64,000 nt of DNA from Ciona savignyi (taxonomy: Eukaryota; Chordata; Ascidiacea; Phlebobranchia; Cionidae). Under the pieces are notes generated by a model. That model saw only the letters and a program-made list of their open reading frames with translations. It made no database searches and was not told the origin of the DNA. Shown here one piece after another: positions 11,561 to 21,301 of this stretch. Where the stretch lies: positions 1,807,042 to 1,871,041 of the forward strand of contig CH002044.1 in NCBI GenBank assembly GCA_000149265.1, written 5' to 3'. The position numbers and the translations under genes were made by a program. Position 1 is the stretch's first letter; every line of letters begins with the position of its first letter.

Positions 11561-11879
11561 TCTTTCTTCCTTCTCAGTGGCTTAACTTTAGGCATTTTAC
11601 AATATCTAATAAAAAGAACTAAATTAGAAATGTGGTATATTCTTATTAACTTATTTGGGTAGTTAAGTAAAGATCTATTATATATATTCTCCACTTACTT
11701 ATCTGAGTGCTTGCTGTGTACTTATTGTCAGACTACACATCAGCTACTCAACTGTGGATTAACTGGTTTTTGCAATAAGTGGTATACTCAACCAGTAGGC
11801 TAATGCTCAGTTTCAATAACAGCAGACATTAAATGCACCACATACACAACAGCAAAACGTTATACAAACAGCCAAGGTA

Positions 11880-12463
11880 AACCATGAAAGAAATAGGCTT
11901 TTCCCACCACATAGTCTAGCCTTTGCCTAATTGCTGGTTTATTTCTATAAATTGCTGGCAGTTACAGTTTAATACATTATGTTATAGTTTTCTTGTTCTG
12001 TTTTCACTTTTATTATTTATGATATAAATTGCTAAGACTTATTATTCTAAAGTCATTTAAATACGAGACCTGTATACCTCAGCATTCAGCTTAGGTCCAG
12101 GACCGTGCAGGCCTTAATGACCGCTTTAAAGTAAGCTGTCACCATGTACATTGGTTCAGTAAGACTATATGACAAGTGTTATGCTAAGTCTCCATAATAA
12201 AAACGAAAATACAACGCTCCTGCAGGCGCTTCTGTTACTAATTCACCTCTAAACTGACACATGATTGTATACAATGCATATAGGCACGAAATCTCAACAA
12301 CGTCAGTGACGTAATACGGGAAATCCCCTAACATAAAATGAAATACAGTATTTGCTCATAACTCTTTAACCAAAAAATATTGGAAGAAACTGATTTGATT
12401 TTTGAAATCAGCGTATTTGTTTCCATTTATTAAGATATTCTTAAAATTGACTTCAGTTCCCCT
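11880..12463 (-). repeat. Right terminal inverted repeat of the THAP/P2X7 element
   Basis: Reverse complement of the left arm, ending GACTTCAGTTCCCCT next to TTAA. Differences from the left arm include small substitutions (for example GCGCCTGC versus GCGCTTCT contexts). Confidence 0.85.
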
Positions 12464-13664
12464 TTAAATGTTTTATTGGTTGCTTATTTAAACGGATTGG
12501 TTGCTTATTAAATCGGATCTGTTACATGTGTAATTGCCTTCATAAATATTTGTGGCACAGTCACGTGTGGTTTTGTGGGGGCATTTACTCACGAAAGCGC
12601 CCTATAGATGGCGTATAACCAATTAAGACCTCTATGAAACGGCAGGATGTGACGAGTGGTACCCTCCATGAGTCATTGTTTTTAAACGAGTGTTTTGCTG
12701 AGTAACAATGGTGGTGATTCCCCAATGTTTGTTTGGTTGAAAGCAGCATGTGCTAGGCTGCGCGCCGGTGTTCTCGTTTAGCTGTAAAGTTTTGTAATCG
12801 TGGAGCAGTGCTTTGTAAAATAAAGGTGTTGATTGTGCATCTGCTAGCTGTTTGTTGGAAAAAAAGTTGCCGATGTACGAGGGGGTATGGGCTCAAAATT
12901 TTTAAACAAAATTTTGTAGGGTTTTGAGTTTAGGTTGCAGATCCAAGCTTCAATTTTAAATTGTGAAAAAATCTAAGACTTCCTATGTCAGGATTTTGAG
13001 TGACAGTCGTTTTTGTGAGGTCAGTTTGCATTGGAGAGATAGGGAGAATAATTGGTTGAACGCCTCCTAAACACACCGCATACCTTAAAGGTCAACTAAC
13101 TTACTTAAACAAGATAATAAACAATACGTTACATATGAAGTGTTGAACCCAAGAGCATTAAACAGAAGCAGTCTTTCAATGGCTACTATAAAGTAGGGGT
13201 CCTTTGAGTTGAAATTTAACATTTGCTAATTGCACGCCTCAACCAGTAGGAAGATAGGATAGGATGTTCATGTTTATCCCGTGAATGGAAAAACCAGGGG
13301 GGTTAACACATTCTGAATCTTAAACCTTTCGGTTGAAAAGACCAACTGGTCGGACATTATACTTGGGGAATGTGCTAGCTAGATGTTGTCGGATTAATTG
13401 GACAATTCCAAATTTAAATATTTTCGAACAATCAACAAGACATATAAACAAATTTGCATTTTAATATGGAACTAAATAGCAAAATACAAGAAGAGATTTT
13501 AGGAAGAAAGTTTTTCCCAAATAACCCAATTTTAGCATCATTGAAGTGCAAAGACAAAATTTAATCAATAAAAAAATATTTAAAATAAAAAAGGTTAACC
13601 AGGTCTAAGATTCAATGTTTTAAAGCAAGTAATGTTGTCTGTAAACACTAAACCGAGTCTTAAA
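12464..13664. repeat. Second copy of segment Y, with a ~470-bp extra block
   Basis: This matches 3108-3883 on both sides, but about 12606-13073 is absent from copy A. The extra block begins at GCGCCCTATAG and resumes with shared sequence at ACCTTAAAGGTC. It shows no open frame, no clear inverted ends and no SINE match. Confidence 0.75.
13250..13362 (-). mobile_element. Internally deleted SINE (duplicate of 3470-3580)
   Basis: Same deletion joint between the CCGTGAATGG block and the tRNA-like head as in the first flank. It is inherited by duplication. Confidence 0.7.
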
Positions 13665-14268
13665 AACCTTGCAACACCTTTTAATTGGTAGTGAGATTTA
13701 TTTTGTACAAAAATTACAAACTTAATAAATAATATATACTTACTCAGTGTAATGCATAGGACTAGCGTTTTTACTGGAAATTATAATTACACACTACAAA
13801 GAACATTATAAAAGGTATATAACAGATTCACAAAAGAAGTAAAGAACTACAGAGCTGTAAATCTTTGCCCAAACAGGACTTTAAGACTGCCGATATAATA
13901 TCAAATAATGGTACTAAAATACGGTAAAAAAGTGCTACTGGTGCCATATCCATATCTTGAATCTTGAATTTTAAATTTATTACATTACAAAAAAATAAAT
14001 AAATGAAAATTAAATTATAAAGTCAGATTGTAATTTGTATTAATTGAGTTTCAAACCACAAAAACAATTAAATTAGGCCCTTTTTTGAAGTCATTAGTGC
14101 GATTGTATTAAAATTCTATGGATTCTTTTATACAATAATTTTTGTCTAATTTTGCCTAATTGTTATCACATAACATGTATGATGCAACCCACTTTTAAGA
14201 ATGCAGTGCATTTCCCAAGTTAAATTTATCATTAACAATCTATTTAATCAATCTGAAAAAATAATAAT
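13665..14268. other. Sequence unique to second flank, 3' of death-domain gene
   Basis: AT-rich, about 600 bp, present only in the second duplicate. It may contain the 3' UTR of the minus-strand death-domain gene. No other feature is visible. Confidence 0.4.
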
Positions 14269-14694
14269 TTAAGTAAAAGATTCTAAATGTCTTGCTATAT
14301 GTTCGTTATTACCATCTACAGAACGCACTAGATCAATAAGATCTTGAACTTGTTTTGCATTGTTATCCTTTCTTTTCCAAATTTTGAGCAACTCGGTACA
14401 AGCTTTCATACGATCTTTAATATGTTTTACCTCATTTTTCTCCATATGATTTAAACCTGCATTAACCATCATACCTTCCAACAATCTTCTTGATACTTGT
14501 GAAGCCACAATATTAATGTGAAGGTCACTTAATGGTCGCTCAATTGTTGGTCTCTGCACAGAAAAGTTGTTTTGTTCATTGGTTTGGATACTAGTAGCAC
14601 GATCACCCTCTGGAACATCCATAGCTTGGCATGTAGAACTTGTTATAACATCACCCATTGCTTGCATAATGTATCCATTATTTTGATTGGCCAT
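14269..14694 (-). CDS. Death-domain-fold adaptor-like protein, single exon
   Basis: 141 residues from the ATG at 14694 (MANQNNGYIM); the frame extends 11 codons further upstream to another ATG at 14727. The N-terminal ~55 residues are polar and low-complexity. Residues about 60-138 look like a six-helix death domain, with DLHINIVASQ, NAGLNHMEKNE, then ELLKIWKRKD, VQDLIDLVRSV and EHIARHLES. The ELLxxWKxKD...LxxxLRxV pattern is the classic helix 4-5 region of FADD/ankyrin-type death domains. By family knowledge such domains pair homotypically in apoptosis or immune signalling. It has no intron and lies in a segment missing from the first flank, so a retrocopy or a gene lost from copy A are both possible. 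It lies 3 kb from the caspase gene. Confidence 0.65.
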   Translation of the reverse strand: MANQNNGYIMQAMGDVITSSTCQAMDVPEGDRATSIQTNEQNNFSVQRPTIERPLSDLHINIVASQVSRRLLEGMMVNAGLNHMEKNEVKHIKDRMKACTELLKIWKRKDNNAKQVQDLIDLVRSVDGNNEHIARHLESFT

Positions 14695-14755
14695 CTTGTC
14701 AGCATATATGTTTGTATATAGAAGCAAAATGGGGAAGACTTTTTAAATTAGCCTA

Positions 14756-14971
14756 ATGTTTAAGTAAATTATAATTGGCTTCTATTTAAATTCTTCTAGT
14801 CAAGGTTAAAATAAAAATTACTAATTTAAAGTAGAGTGTTAGGCAAAAATACAAACATTAATAAAGTTAAATTGTTTTAGGTTTTGGAAAATAAAGAAGT
14901 AACAGACCAATAAACAATAGTTTAATCAACCACCATCAATTTGCTGTAGAGTGTCTACAGTATCTTAATCT
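14756..14971. repeat. Segment X of NXPE flank, displaced copy
   Basis: Near-identical to 2890-3107 but placed after Y instead of before it, so the flank order is permuted between the two duplicates. Confidence 0.85.
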
Positions 14972-16268
14972 GAATGGTATGAAAAAACATACTAAATAGG
15001 TGTCAAATTGGATTCTTGACTACAATTTTGCATTGTTGTGTAGCCTACCTGAATAAGGTAACACACATTCAAATAAAGTTGCATTAATATGTTAGGTTTA
15101 AACTTATAAAGCGCTTGCTACAGTATAGTAGCAATAAAGTTAACAAGAGTTGTATTAGAAGGATGAAACAGCTGCATGCAACTCCGGATACTCCTGTCTT
15201 AGTCATAACCAACAAACAGCTATAGCTTTGGTACTGGTAACCGGTGTTGGTACAACAGGCCGCAAATATTATAATTGGAAATGACAATACAATTTTTATT
15301 TTTGTTTCTTTCGCTGCAGTCACACTTTTCTCATCAACAATTACACAATTTTGGCTAATTAAATTAACAAATACAAAGGACTTTCCAAAAATTAAGCAAA
15401 AGTAATATTTTCGAAATTGAATAGGGATTAATAACAAGGTCGGGCATTTTTAATAATAAATTCAGGCCTTCTAAATCAATAATTGTAAAAATCACAAATC
15501 AGGCTATTTCAGTACACAATTTAATATGAGTCAGTCAGCAAATCTTGACCTGAAAAATAACTGGCAACTCATGGCCTTTGTTCAGTAACTTGCCAATTGT
15601 TTAGTAATCTAAGATACCGGTACTAAAACTGTATGATATTTATAAATTTAAGTTGTATATTTAAACATTTGTGCTGTGCTCAAAATTAGATCACAAGACC
15701 AGGGATTGTTACGAACGCTTGGCGTAGTAAACTACCTAATTTGAATACTAGAGAGTGTCAATCACGTGATATCCACTACTATTTTTAAAACCCCTGTTGA
15801 GTGTACGATATATTTTTCTGCATGCAGATACGACCGAGTTCCTTGGCTATCTCATCACCTTTGGTATATTTAAATAATGTGTATAACCTGCAAGCAGAAA
15901 CTAATAGGTTCCCGAGTTACTAATCCAAAATTAATATCCGCACGTTTTCCAAATAAAGTATTCACGTTGGTATACTTAAAAAACGTAATGGGGGATTTCC
16001 CGGAAAACGATTCATGGTGGGTATAGATGGGGTATTCGAATCTCTTTTGTTCGACTTGAAATTCACTATTGATTTGTTTGGGTGTTGAGACTTACGAATT
16101 TCATTTTTAACAGTTTCCTTTAGATAGTTTATTTTTTTACTTTACAATTGAAAGTGAATATAATCCTCACAAAAATATCGGTCCGAAATATCGTCTGTTA
16201 TAGAATTACCTGTTCCGAACATTAGCAAAACAGCTAAAATGCTTATATTCGTGGGTCTCTCGGGAATT
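14972..16268. other. Intergenic, no supported gene
   Basis: AT-rich. An open frame at 15084-15437 (-) has hydrophobic stretches but no family match, no clear start context and no splice support, so I do not call it. Confidence 0.5.
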
Positions 16269-16586
16269 GTCCGCCCCGATGGTCTAGCGGTTAAGTGCGT
16301 CGCCTTTCAATCGAAAGGTTGCAGGTGCGAAACTGGTCGCTAGCTAGTCGGTTGTGTCCTTGGGCAAGGCACTTTACGGACATTGCCTGAACCCAGCGGA
16401 TTAATGGGTTCTACCAAATTGAAGGAACGTGTCTATCATATACAACACACTGCAATAGCTCCGGTAACCCGACGATGGGCGCGAGGTGATCTGACGATTG
16501 CCCGTGTGATAACCCCTGGGGTTTTCCCATTCACGGGGATAAACATGAATATCCTATCCTATCCTATCCTATCCTATCCTATCCTA
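16269..16586 (+). mobile_element. Full-length SINE, best reference copy in the window
   Basis: Head GTCCGCCCCGATGGTCTAGC with an A-box-like GGTCTAGCGG. Next come the CCTTTCAATCGAAAGG hairpin, the B-box-like GGTTGCAGGTGCGAAAC, and TTGGGCAAGGCACTTTACGG. The body follows through GATCTGACGATTGCCCGTG and CATTCACGGGGATAAAC. It ends in about seven TATCC/ATCCT units (16550-16586). By structure it is a tRNA-derived, Pol III-type SINE with a pentanucleotide tail. Confidence 0.92.
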
Positions 16587-16588
16587 AT

Positions 16589-16960
16589 GTCCGACCGGTT
16601 AGTCTGGTGCTGGTTTGGTGCGACGCCAAAAGGATGCATGTCCGAAACTGGTCGCTAACTAGTCGGTTGTGGGCAAGGCACTTAACGAACATTGCCTGAA
16701 CTCAGCAGGTGAACGGGTTCTACCACATTGAAGGAATGTCTCAATTTAAATACAACACAATGCAATAGCTCCGGTAACCCGAGGTGGGCGCGAAGTGATT
16801 TGACAACCTACCCGTGTGTTAACCCCCTTGGGTTTTCCATTCACGGGGATAAACATGAATATTCTATCTTATCCTATGCTAATTTCAATGGCGCAATGCC
16901 CCTTGGTTTTTCCATTCACGGGATAAACATGAATATCCTATCTTATCCTATGGTAATTTC
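16589..16960 (+). mobile_element. Second and third SINE units in tandem with 16269-16586
   Basis: A second, diverged unit starts directly after the first tail (GTCCGACCGGTTAGTCTGG at 16589) and runs to its own TATCC tail at about 16880. A third fragment with only the CATTCACGGGATAAAC block and tail lies at about 16905-16960. Head-to-tail insertion into the ATCCT tail, or unequal exchange, explains this. Confidence 0.8.
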
Positions 16961-17703
16961 ACTGGCGTAATTCACCCAGAATTTGACACTGTAGATTCAA
17001 ACCAGCTAACACCACCACAAGATTTAGCGCTATTTTTCTTCCTTATTATATAAAGCGCAAATGTGACTAATCACTAGTTCCCGTTTAATTTAATAAATTG
17101 GGATTTTCCGAAAAAGAGTGAAACATAGGAGTGGGGTAAACGCATATTTTTAGTTTGTATTAACATTTTGTATAAATTTATTTTAGTTTTGTATTTCCAC
17201 CTCATTATAGCCTACGCTTAATAAGATTATATTTATGATTGGTTATGCATATTTCATAGATAATTAAAATTATATTTTCCTTTTTTCTTATTCGTTTGTA
17301 CATCTATAATAAGAAACTTTTAGTAGGAAACTGGAGTTTAAGTTGGCAGCTGTTGGCCATAGTATAAATAATAATATTTATGACGCAGTTTATGGTTACG
17401 TCGAGGCCTCATTCTTCCGCAGGGCGTACTTAAACCTCTGACTCTGAGAACTACACCAGTAAATAGTTTATTTAAAGCTTTATATACATATGAAAGAATA
17501 GTTCAATCGAGTTGAAACTTATAAAATGTCAGTAAATATGAATTATATGTGCAGCGATCAACGTGAAATATATTACAGGGTAATAAGAACATTTTCAGTA
17601 AGAGTCAAATTGTTTTCATTGCATCATATTCACTTAAAAATTATATATATTGTCGGATTGAACATCAATATTTAGTGGATTTCGTTTAAATCTTAATTCT
17701 CCA
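16961..17703. other. Intergenic, 3' side of caspase gene
   Basis: AT-rich with no gene seen. The part nearest 17703 should hold the caspase 3' UTR (minus strand). Confidence 0.4.
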
Positions 17704-20700
17704 TTACGTTTTACTTTTAGGGAAGTACAGTTCTTTAGTCAGCTGACTTGTAAACGACGGTATTTGCTTCTTGTTGTTCATATTTTTATCACCACAATTC
17801 GAGGCATAGTTGTAAGCCACCATACAGTTCACCCTTGTCAATATCTGAATGTTAAGCAGAAATATAAGTGAATTAACCATCCAAATACAGTTGCTTGGCA
17901 GTCAGTCGTGTTTTCGTTTTCTAAACTCGGCGAACCGTTCATCATAATATTAATTGAGAAAATTAAAGAGTTTTTTTGGGGGGATTAGGCAATGGTGTAC
18001 CATTGAATTTATCCATGAGATTTAAACAACTCTATAATTCATACCCTTTTTGCACTAGTGAAATTGAAACCTAACCAATTAAAAAGAAATTGGTACATTC
18101 GATGAGAATGACATTTCAGCCACACAATCCCCTTTTTTACCAGGTTAAGTTTTAAACCTATAATCGGCTCGTCAATATAGAATTGTTTTTAAAGTATCAG
18201 TTGCGTTAACCGTTCGGCACAACCGTTACTAAAAATATTTATGTTTTACCACAGTGTTTTAAAGAGGTATTGTTTTAATAATTGTGAGGTTCACTGTCTG
18301 CTAGAGTAAATCTAGCCCGGTATATAGGCCTACATATTATCAGTCGGAAAGTAAGTGGATACTACGAAACAGAAATGCTGAGATTTTTTTATACTTCAAT
18401 ATGAAAGTTCTACCTTGAAAATTTCCCATTCCGAACCATATGTTTCAAGCACGGAGCATAACGACTGAATGAAGATGGCGCCCATATCTGGATTTCTCCA
18501 TGCGTAGTACTCTAGTAGATGTATAGTATCATATTGTAACAGTAATTGCGGCAATAAAACCGTGTTGTTAATGAGCACGATTATTTTGGGAAGCAATAAT
18601 ATTTAATTGTTTTAAAATACAAAACTATGACGGTTTCGTCCGGAAATTTGCCCTGCTACAACTGCCGCATTACTAAAATCTCTAAAACTTTTATGTTCTT
18701 AGGAGATAGGATGTTCATGTCTATACCCGTGAATGGGAAAACCAAGGGAGTTATCACACGGGCTCGTCAGATCATCTCGCGCCCGTCGTTGAGTTATCGG
18801 TCTGAGCTATACAGTGCGTTGTATAATTGAAACATTCCTTCAATTTGGTAGAACCCATTATTCCGCTGCATATCATTTTGCCTATTACGGTATTACTAAT
18901 TTCCTTTGGAGAGGATTGAAAGTCACCTGGTGCCGTTGCTTGAGCAACCAAAAAATCAGCTTGTACTGGAATGGTGTAAGTTTTAGGAAGCTCTTTCTTT
19001 GGTATTTTATCGATCCTACCAGGTCCTATACCTTTTAGCAACATTCGTTTACCGGAATCCAACTTTTCACCGCGACAAGCCTATTAAATGGGACAGAACA
19101 ATATTATCAGATTAAAGAATTGAACCCCTTCTGCGTTATTGAAGCACGAGATTTCGCTAAAGGTGTGACGTCAAGAGTACATTACGCTAAAAAATATGTT
19201 TTTAGTTTGTGGGGATGATGGCTAATGCATGTAGCGATATAAATTTATGTGAGTTAAAACTCGTTTGGGTTAAATTGTAACCATTGTACAATAAATCGGA
19301 AACTGTGTAACCGTTGCTCATAAGCTAAGAAGTTGTTGTTGCTCCAATTTGATGAAAATTTGCGTAGTCTGCAGGTTTAAGTTACCTGAATGAAAAACAG
19401 CTTTGGTTTTCCGGCAAGGGATTCACATGAATTCGCTTTGAATGGCTCGGTGAAGTCTTTCAGATTCATTTCGTCGTCATACGAATACAACTCATCATTC
19501 TGTCCTCCATGTGTTAAGATGACACAAACGAAGCAATCGTTCTCTCTGTGGTCCATGTCCGCGTCTACGTTGGTTTCGAGTAAAAGCCAATTCGGTTTTA
19601 ATTTGCATAAGATAAGACACTCATGTTTATCTTGGGCACAGACAGATTGTCGGGTGCAAACAGATTGGTTATCAGAGCTTTTAAATTTGTTAGAGACATG
19701 TCTACACTTTTTGTCCAGCTTATGAAACTACTGGTTTCATGCAATTTCTGTTGTAAAAGGACAAAAACGAACAACCAATTGCTGGTTTCGATCTTAACAC
19801 CTTTATACTTAATTCAAGAAACTCGCCCTCTCTGTATCAACTCAAAATTAATTTATGTCTTGTTAAATAATGTATATTGGTTTACATGGCACTTCTGATC
19901 AAAAGTGGTCTTTGTTGATTTAATTTCTGCTAATATTTGATTTAATTGTTTCGTGTCGCATTCTAATGAGGGTCATTTATGATTGTGATCATTACATCAC
20001 AATAACGAGCGTTGCTATGTGTGTTCGGAATAACAATGCGTTAGTGATTGCATGAAAGTTTGCCTTATTTTTTAATTTAAGCAAGTGTTATATGAAAAGT
20101 GTAAATTATGCGGCTGTAATGGATAAAGCTATTTTTAACTATATTCGCAATACGCATTTATAAGTATCACAGCTAAGTAATATCGCGATTATTGATATAT
20201 CGTTGCAGACTTTCAGTGTTAGTTATAAGCAGTGATGGGATTCAAGAGGTTCGCATGGGTTCGGTCGAACCCGTTCTTGTAACGTCGGGATAATCACCGA
20301 TCCGATTCTTGCATTTTTACAGACATCGGACCGTTTAAGGAACCTATTTTTAGTAAGTACCATACAAAAGAGAACATGTTTTTAAAATATTAATTCCCAT
20401 CACTGGTTATAAGTGACGTGGGAAAAAAATTGACAAGTAAAAAAATTACTGACACTCCCAAATCTTGTGTTTCATGTGTTTTCTGATAAGGTTATTATGC
20501 AGTTCCACTTCGAAACCCAATGATCGAGCGACTCTGTCAAGTGCAGTGACATCAACGTCAGTTCCAAGTCTGACTTCGAGATTTTGATATTTCTCAAAAT
20601 TCTGTAAAACTTTGTTTTATCATATCTTTAAATATTTTAAGCTAGTTCTAAAAATTACATTATATTTTTTTACAACTGTAATGCGCCTTTATTTAGATGT

Positions 20701-21261
20701 ACTGTGTAGTTTAGTAAACGCAACCGACAAACTATAAGCCGGTTTCAAAATTACAACATTCATTTTTTATGCACCACTAGCCTAAGCGATTCTGTTGTTA
20801 CAAATTGTTACCATTTGATTAAAAATGACGAATTTCCCGCGCTTTTTGTGATCCATCTTGTATTTGAAGTCGAAATCATCTGGGAACTGGGACAACCCTG
20901 AGCGGTAAGTATTATGAGATCGTTAAAATAATCATTCAATTTATAAATTAAATTTTCTTAATACAATTGAATTTTGATTTCCCCGAAAAGTGTGAATATA
21001 AGCACTCGTATCTCTGTGGTTCGTATCTGAACAATCCAGCGATAAATTTGGAATGCTTGTCATATTTTTTTCCTCACCTAACGGCGATGAAGGCTGCGAG
21101 ACAGCATTAAGAGACGCTTCAAGTGGTAACTTTAAGACGCTCGCATCCGAATCCACATTGTCAGGACTCTTTTGGGTGGTTTTGATAATTGTATCGACAG
21201 CTTTCGAAAAGAATGATGCTTCGTTGCGCTCCTTCTTTATACTTTGGTCACTACCCGACAT
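17704..21261 (-). CDS. Caspase (executioner-like cysteine protease), complete
   Basis: Seven exons: 21261-20965, 20886-20812, 20601-20454, 19564-19386, 19080-18927, 18511-18414 and 17844-17704 (1092 nt, 363 residues). Residues 1-110 are a polar prodomain without a recognisable CARD or DED. The p20 core follows: YKMDHKKRGKFVIFN, RLGTDVDVTALDRVARSLGF, CFVCVILTHGG (catalytic His about 192) and GKPKLFFIQ joined across an intron to ACRGE (catalytic Cys about 235). The p10 core has VQADFLVAQATAP, EYYAWRNPDMGAIFIQSLCS and KKQIPSFTSQLTKELYFP. Caspases cleave after Asp in apoptosis. The layout and QACRG box fit the caspase-3/6/7 group. Exon 3 ends at a weaker donor (GT at 20453-20452, GTCAGT), chosen because it alone keeps frame. 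THGG replaces the usual SHG. Nothing suggests a pseudogene. Confidence 0.93.
18707..18872 (-). mobile_element. SINE fragment in caspase intron 5
   Basis: GATAGGATGTTCATG tail remnant, the CCCGTGAATGGGAAAACC block, CTCGCGCCCG and TTCAATTTGGTAGAACCC body blocks; no tRNA-like head. It lies between caspase exons 5 and 6. Confidence 0.75.
20230..20405. mobile_element. 176-bp hAT-type MITE in caspase intron 3
   Basis: The ends CAGTGATGGGATT and AATTCCCATCACTG are inverted repeats. Identical 8-bp flanks GTTATAAG sit at 20222-20229 and 20406-20413. It inserted only about 50 bp from the caspase exon 3 donor. Confidence 0.9.
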
Positions 21262-21301
21262 CTCTTTGCAGTATCAGCTTATAATGCTATATTCAAGCTG
21301 A

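Larger units (their letters stand above)
10120..12463. mobile_element. Kolobok/T2-like DNA transposon with very long inverted repeats
   Basis: A 2344-bp element with inverted ends of about 585 bp (10120-10705 and 11880-12463). It is flanked by TTAA at 10116-10119 and 12464-12467; the empty site in the other duplicate (around 3120) reads CTTTACTTAACTG. The boundary word TTAAAGGGG fits the TTAAAGGRR signature known for Xenopus T2/Kolobok elements, a superfamily with TTAA duplications and THAP-bearing proteins. The 1.17-kb interior encodes a THAP domain (-) and a P2X7-type cysteine-rich domain (+). No full transposase catalytic domain is visible, so it is probably non-autonomous or internally deleted. 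Family assignment is inference; the boundaries are well supported. Confidence 0.87.

Noticed and set aside
15084-15437. 117-codon minus-strand open frame with hydrophobic stretches
   Set aside because: No family motif, no supported start or splice sites, and composition typical of chance frames in AT-rich DNA.
16269-16350. Possible tRNA gene
   Set aside because: A- and B-box-like words are present, but the same head recurs in every SINE copy, is joined to the SINE body, and does not form a proper acceptor stem.
16550-16586. Stand-alone TATCC microsatellite
   Set aside because: It is the 3' tail of the SINE, with shorter versions at the end of other copies.
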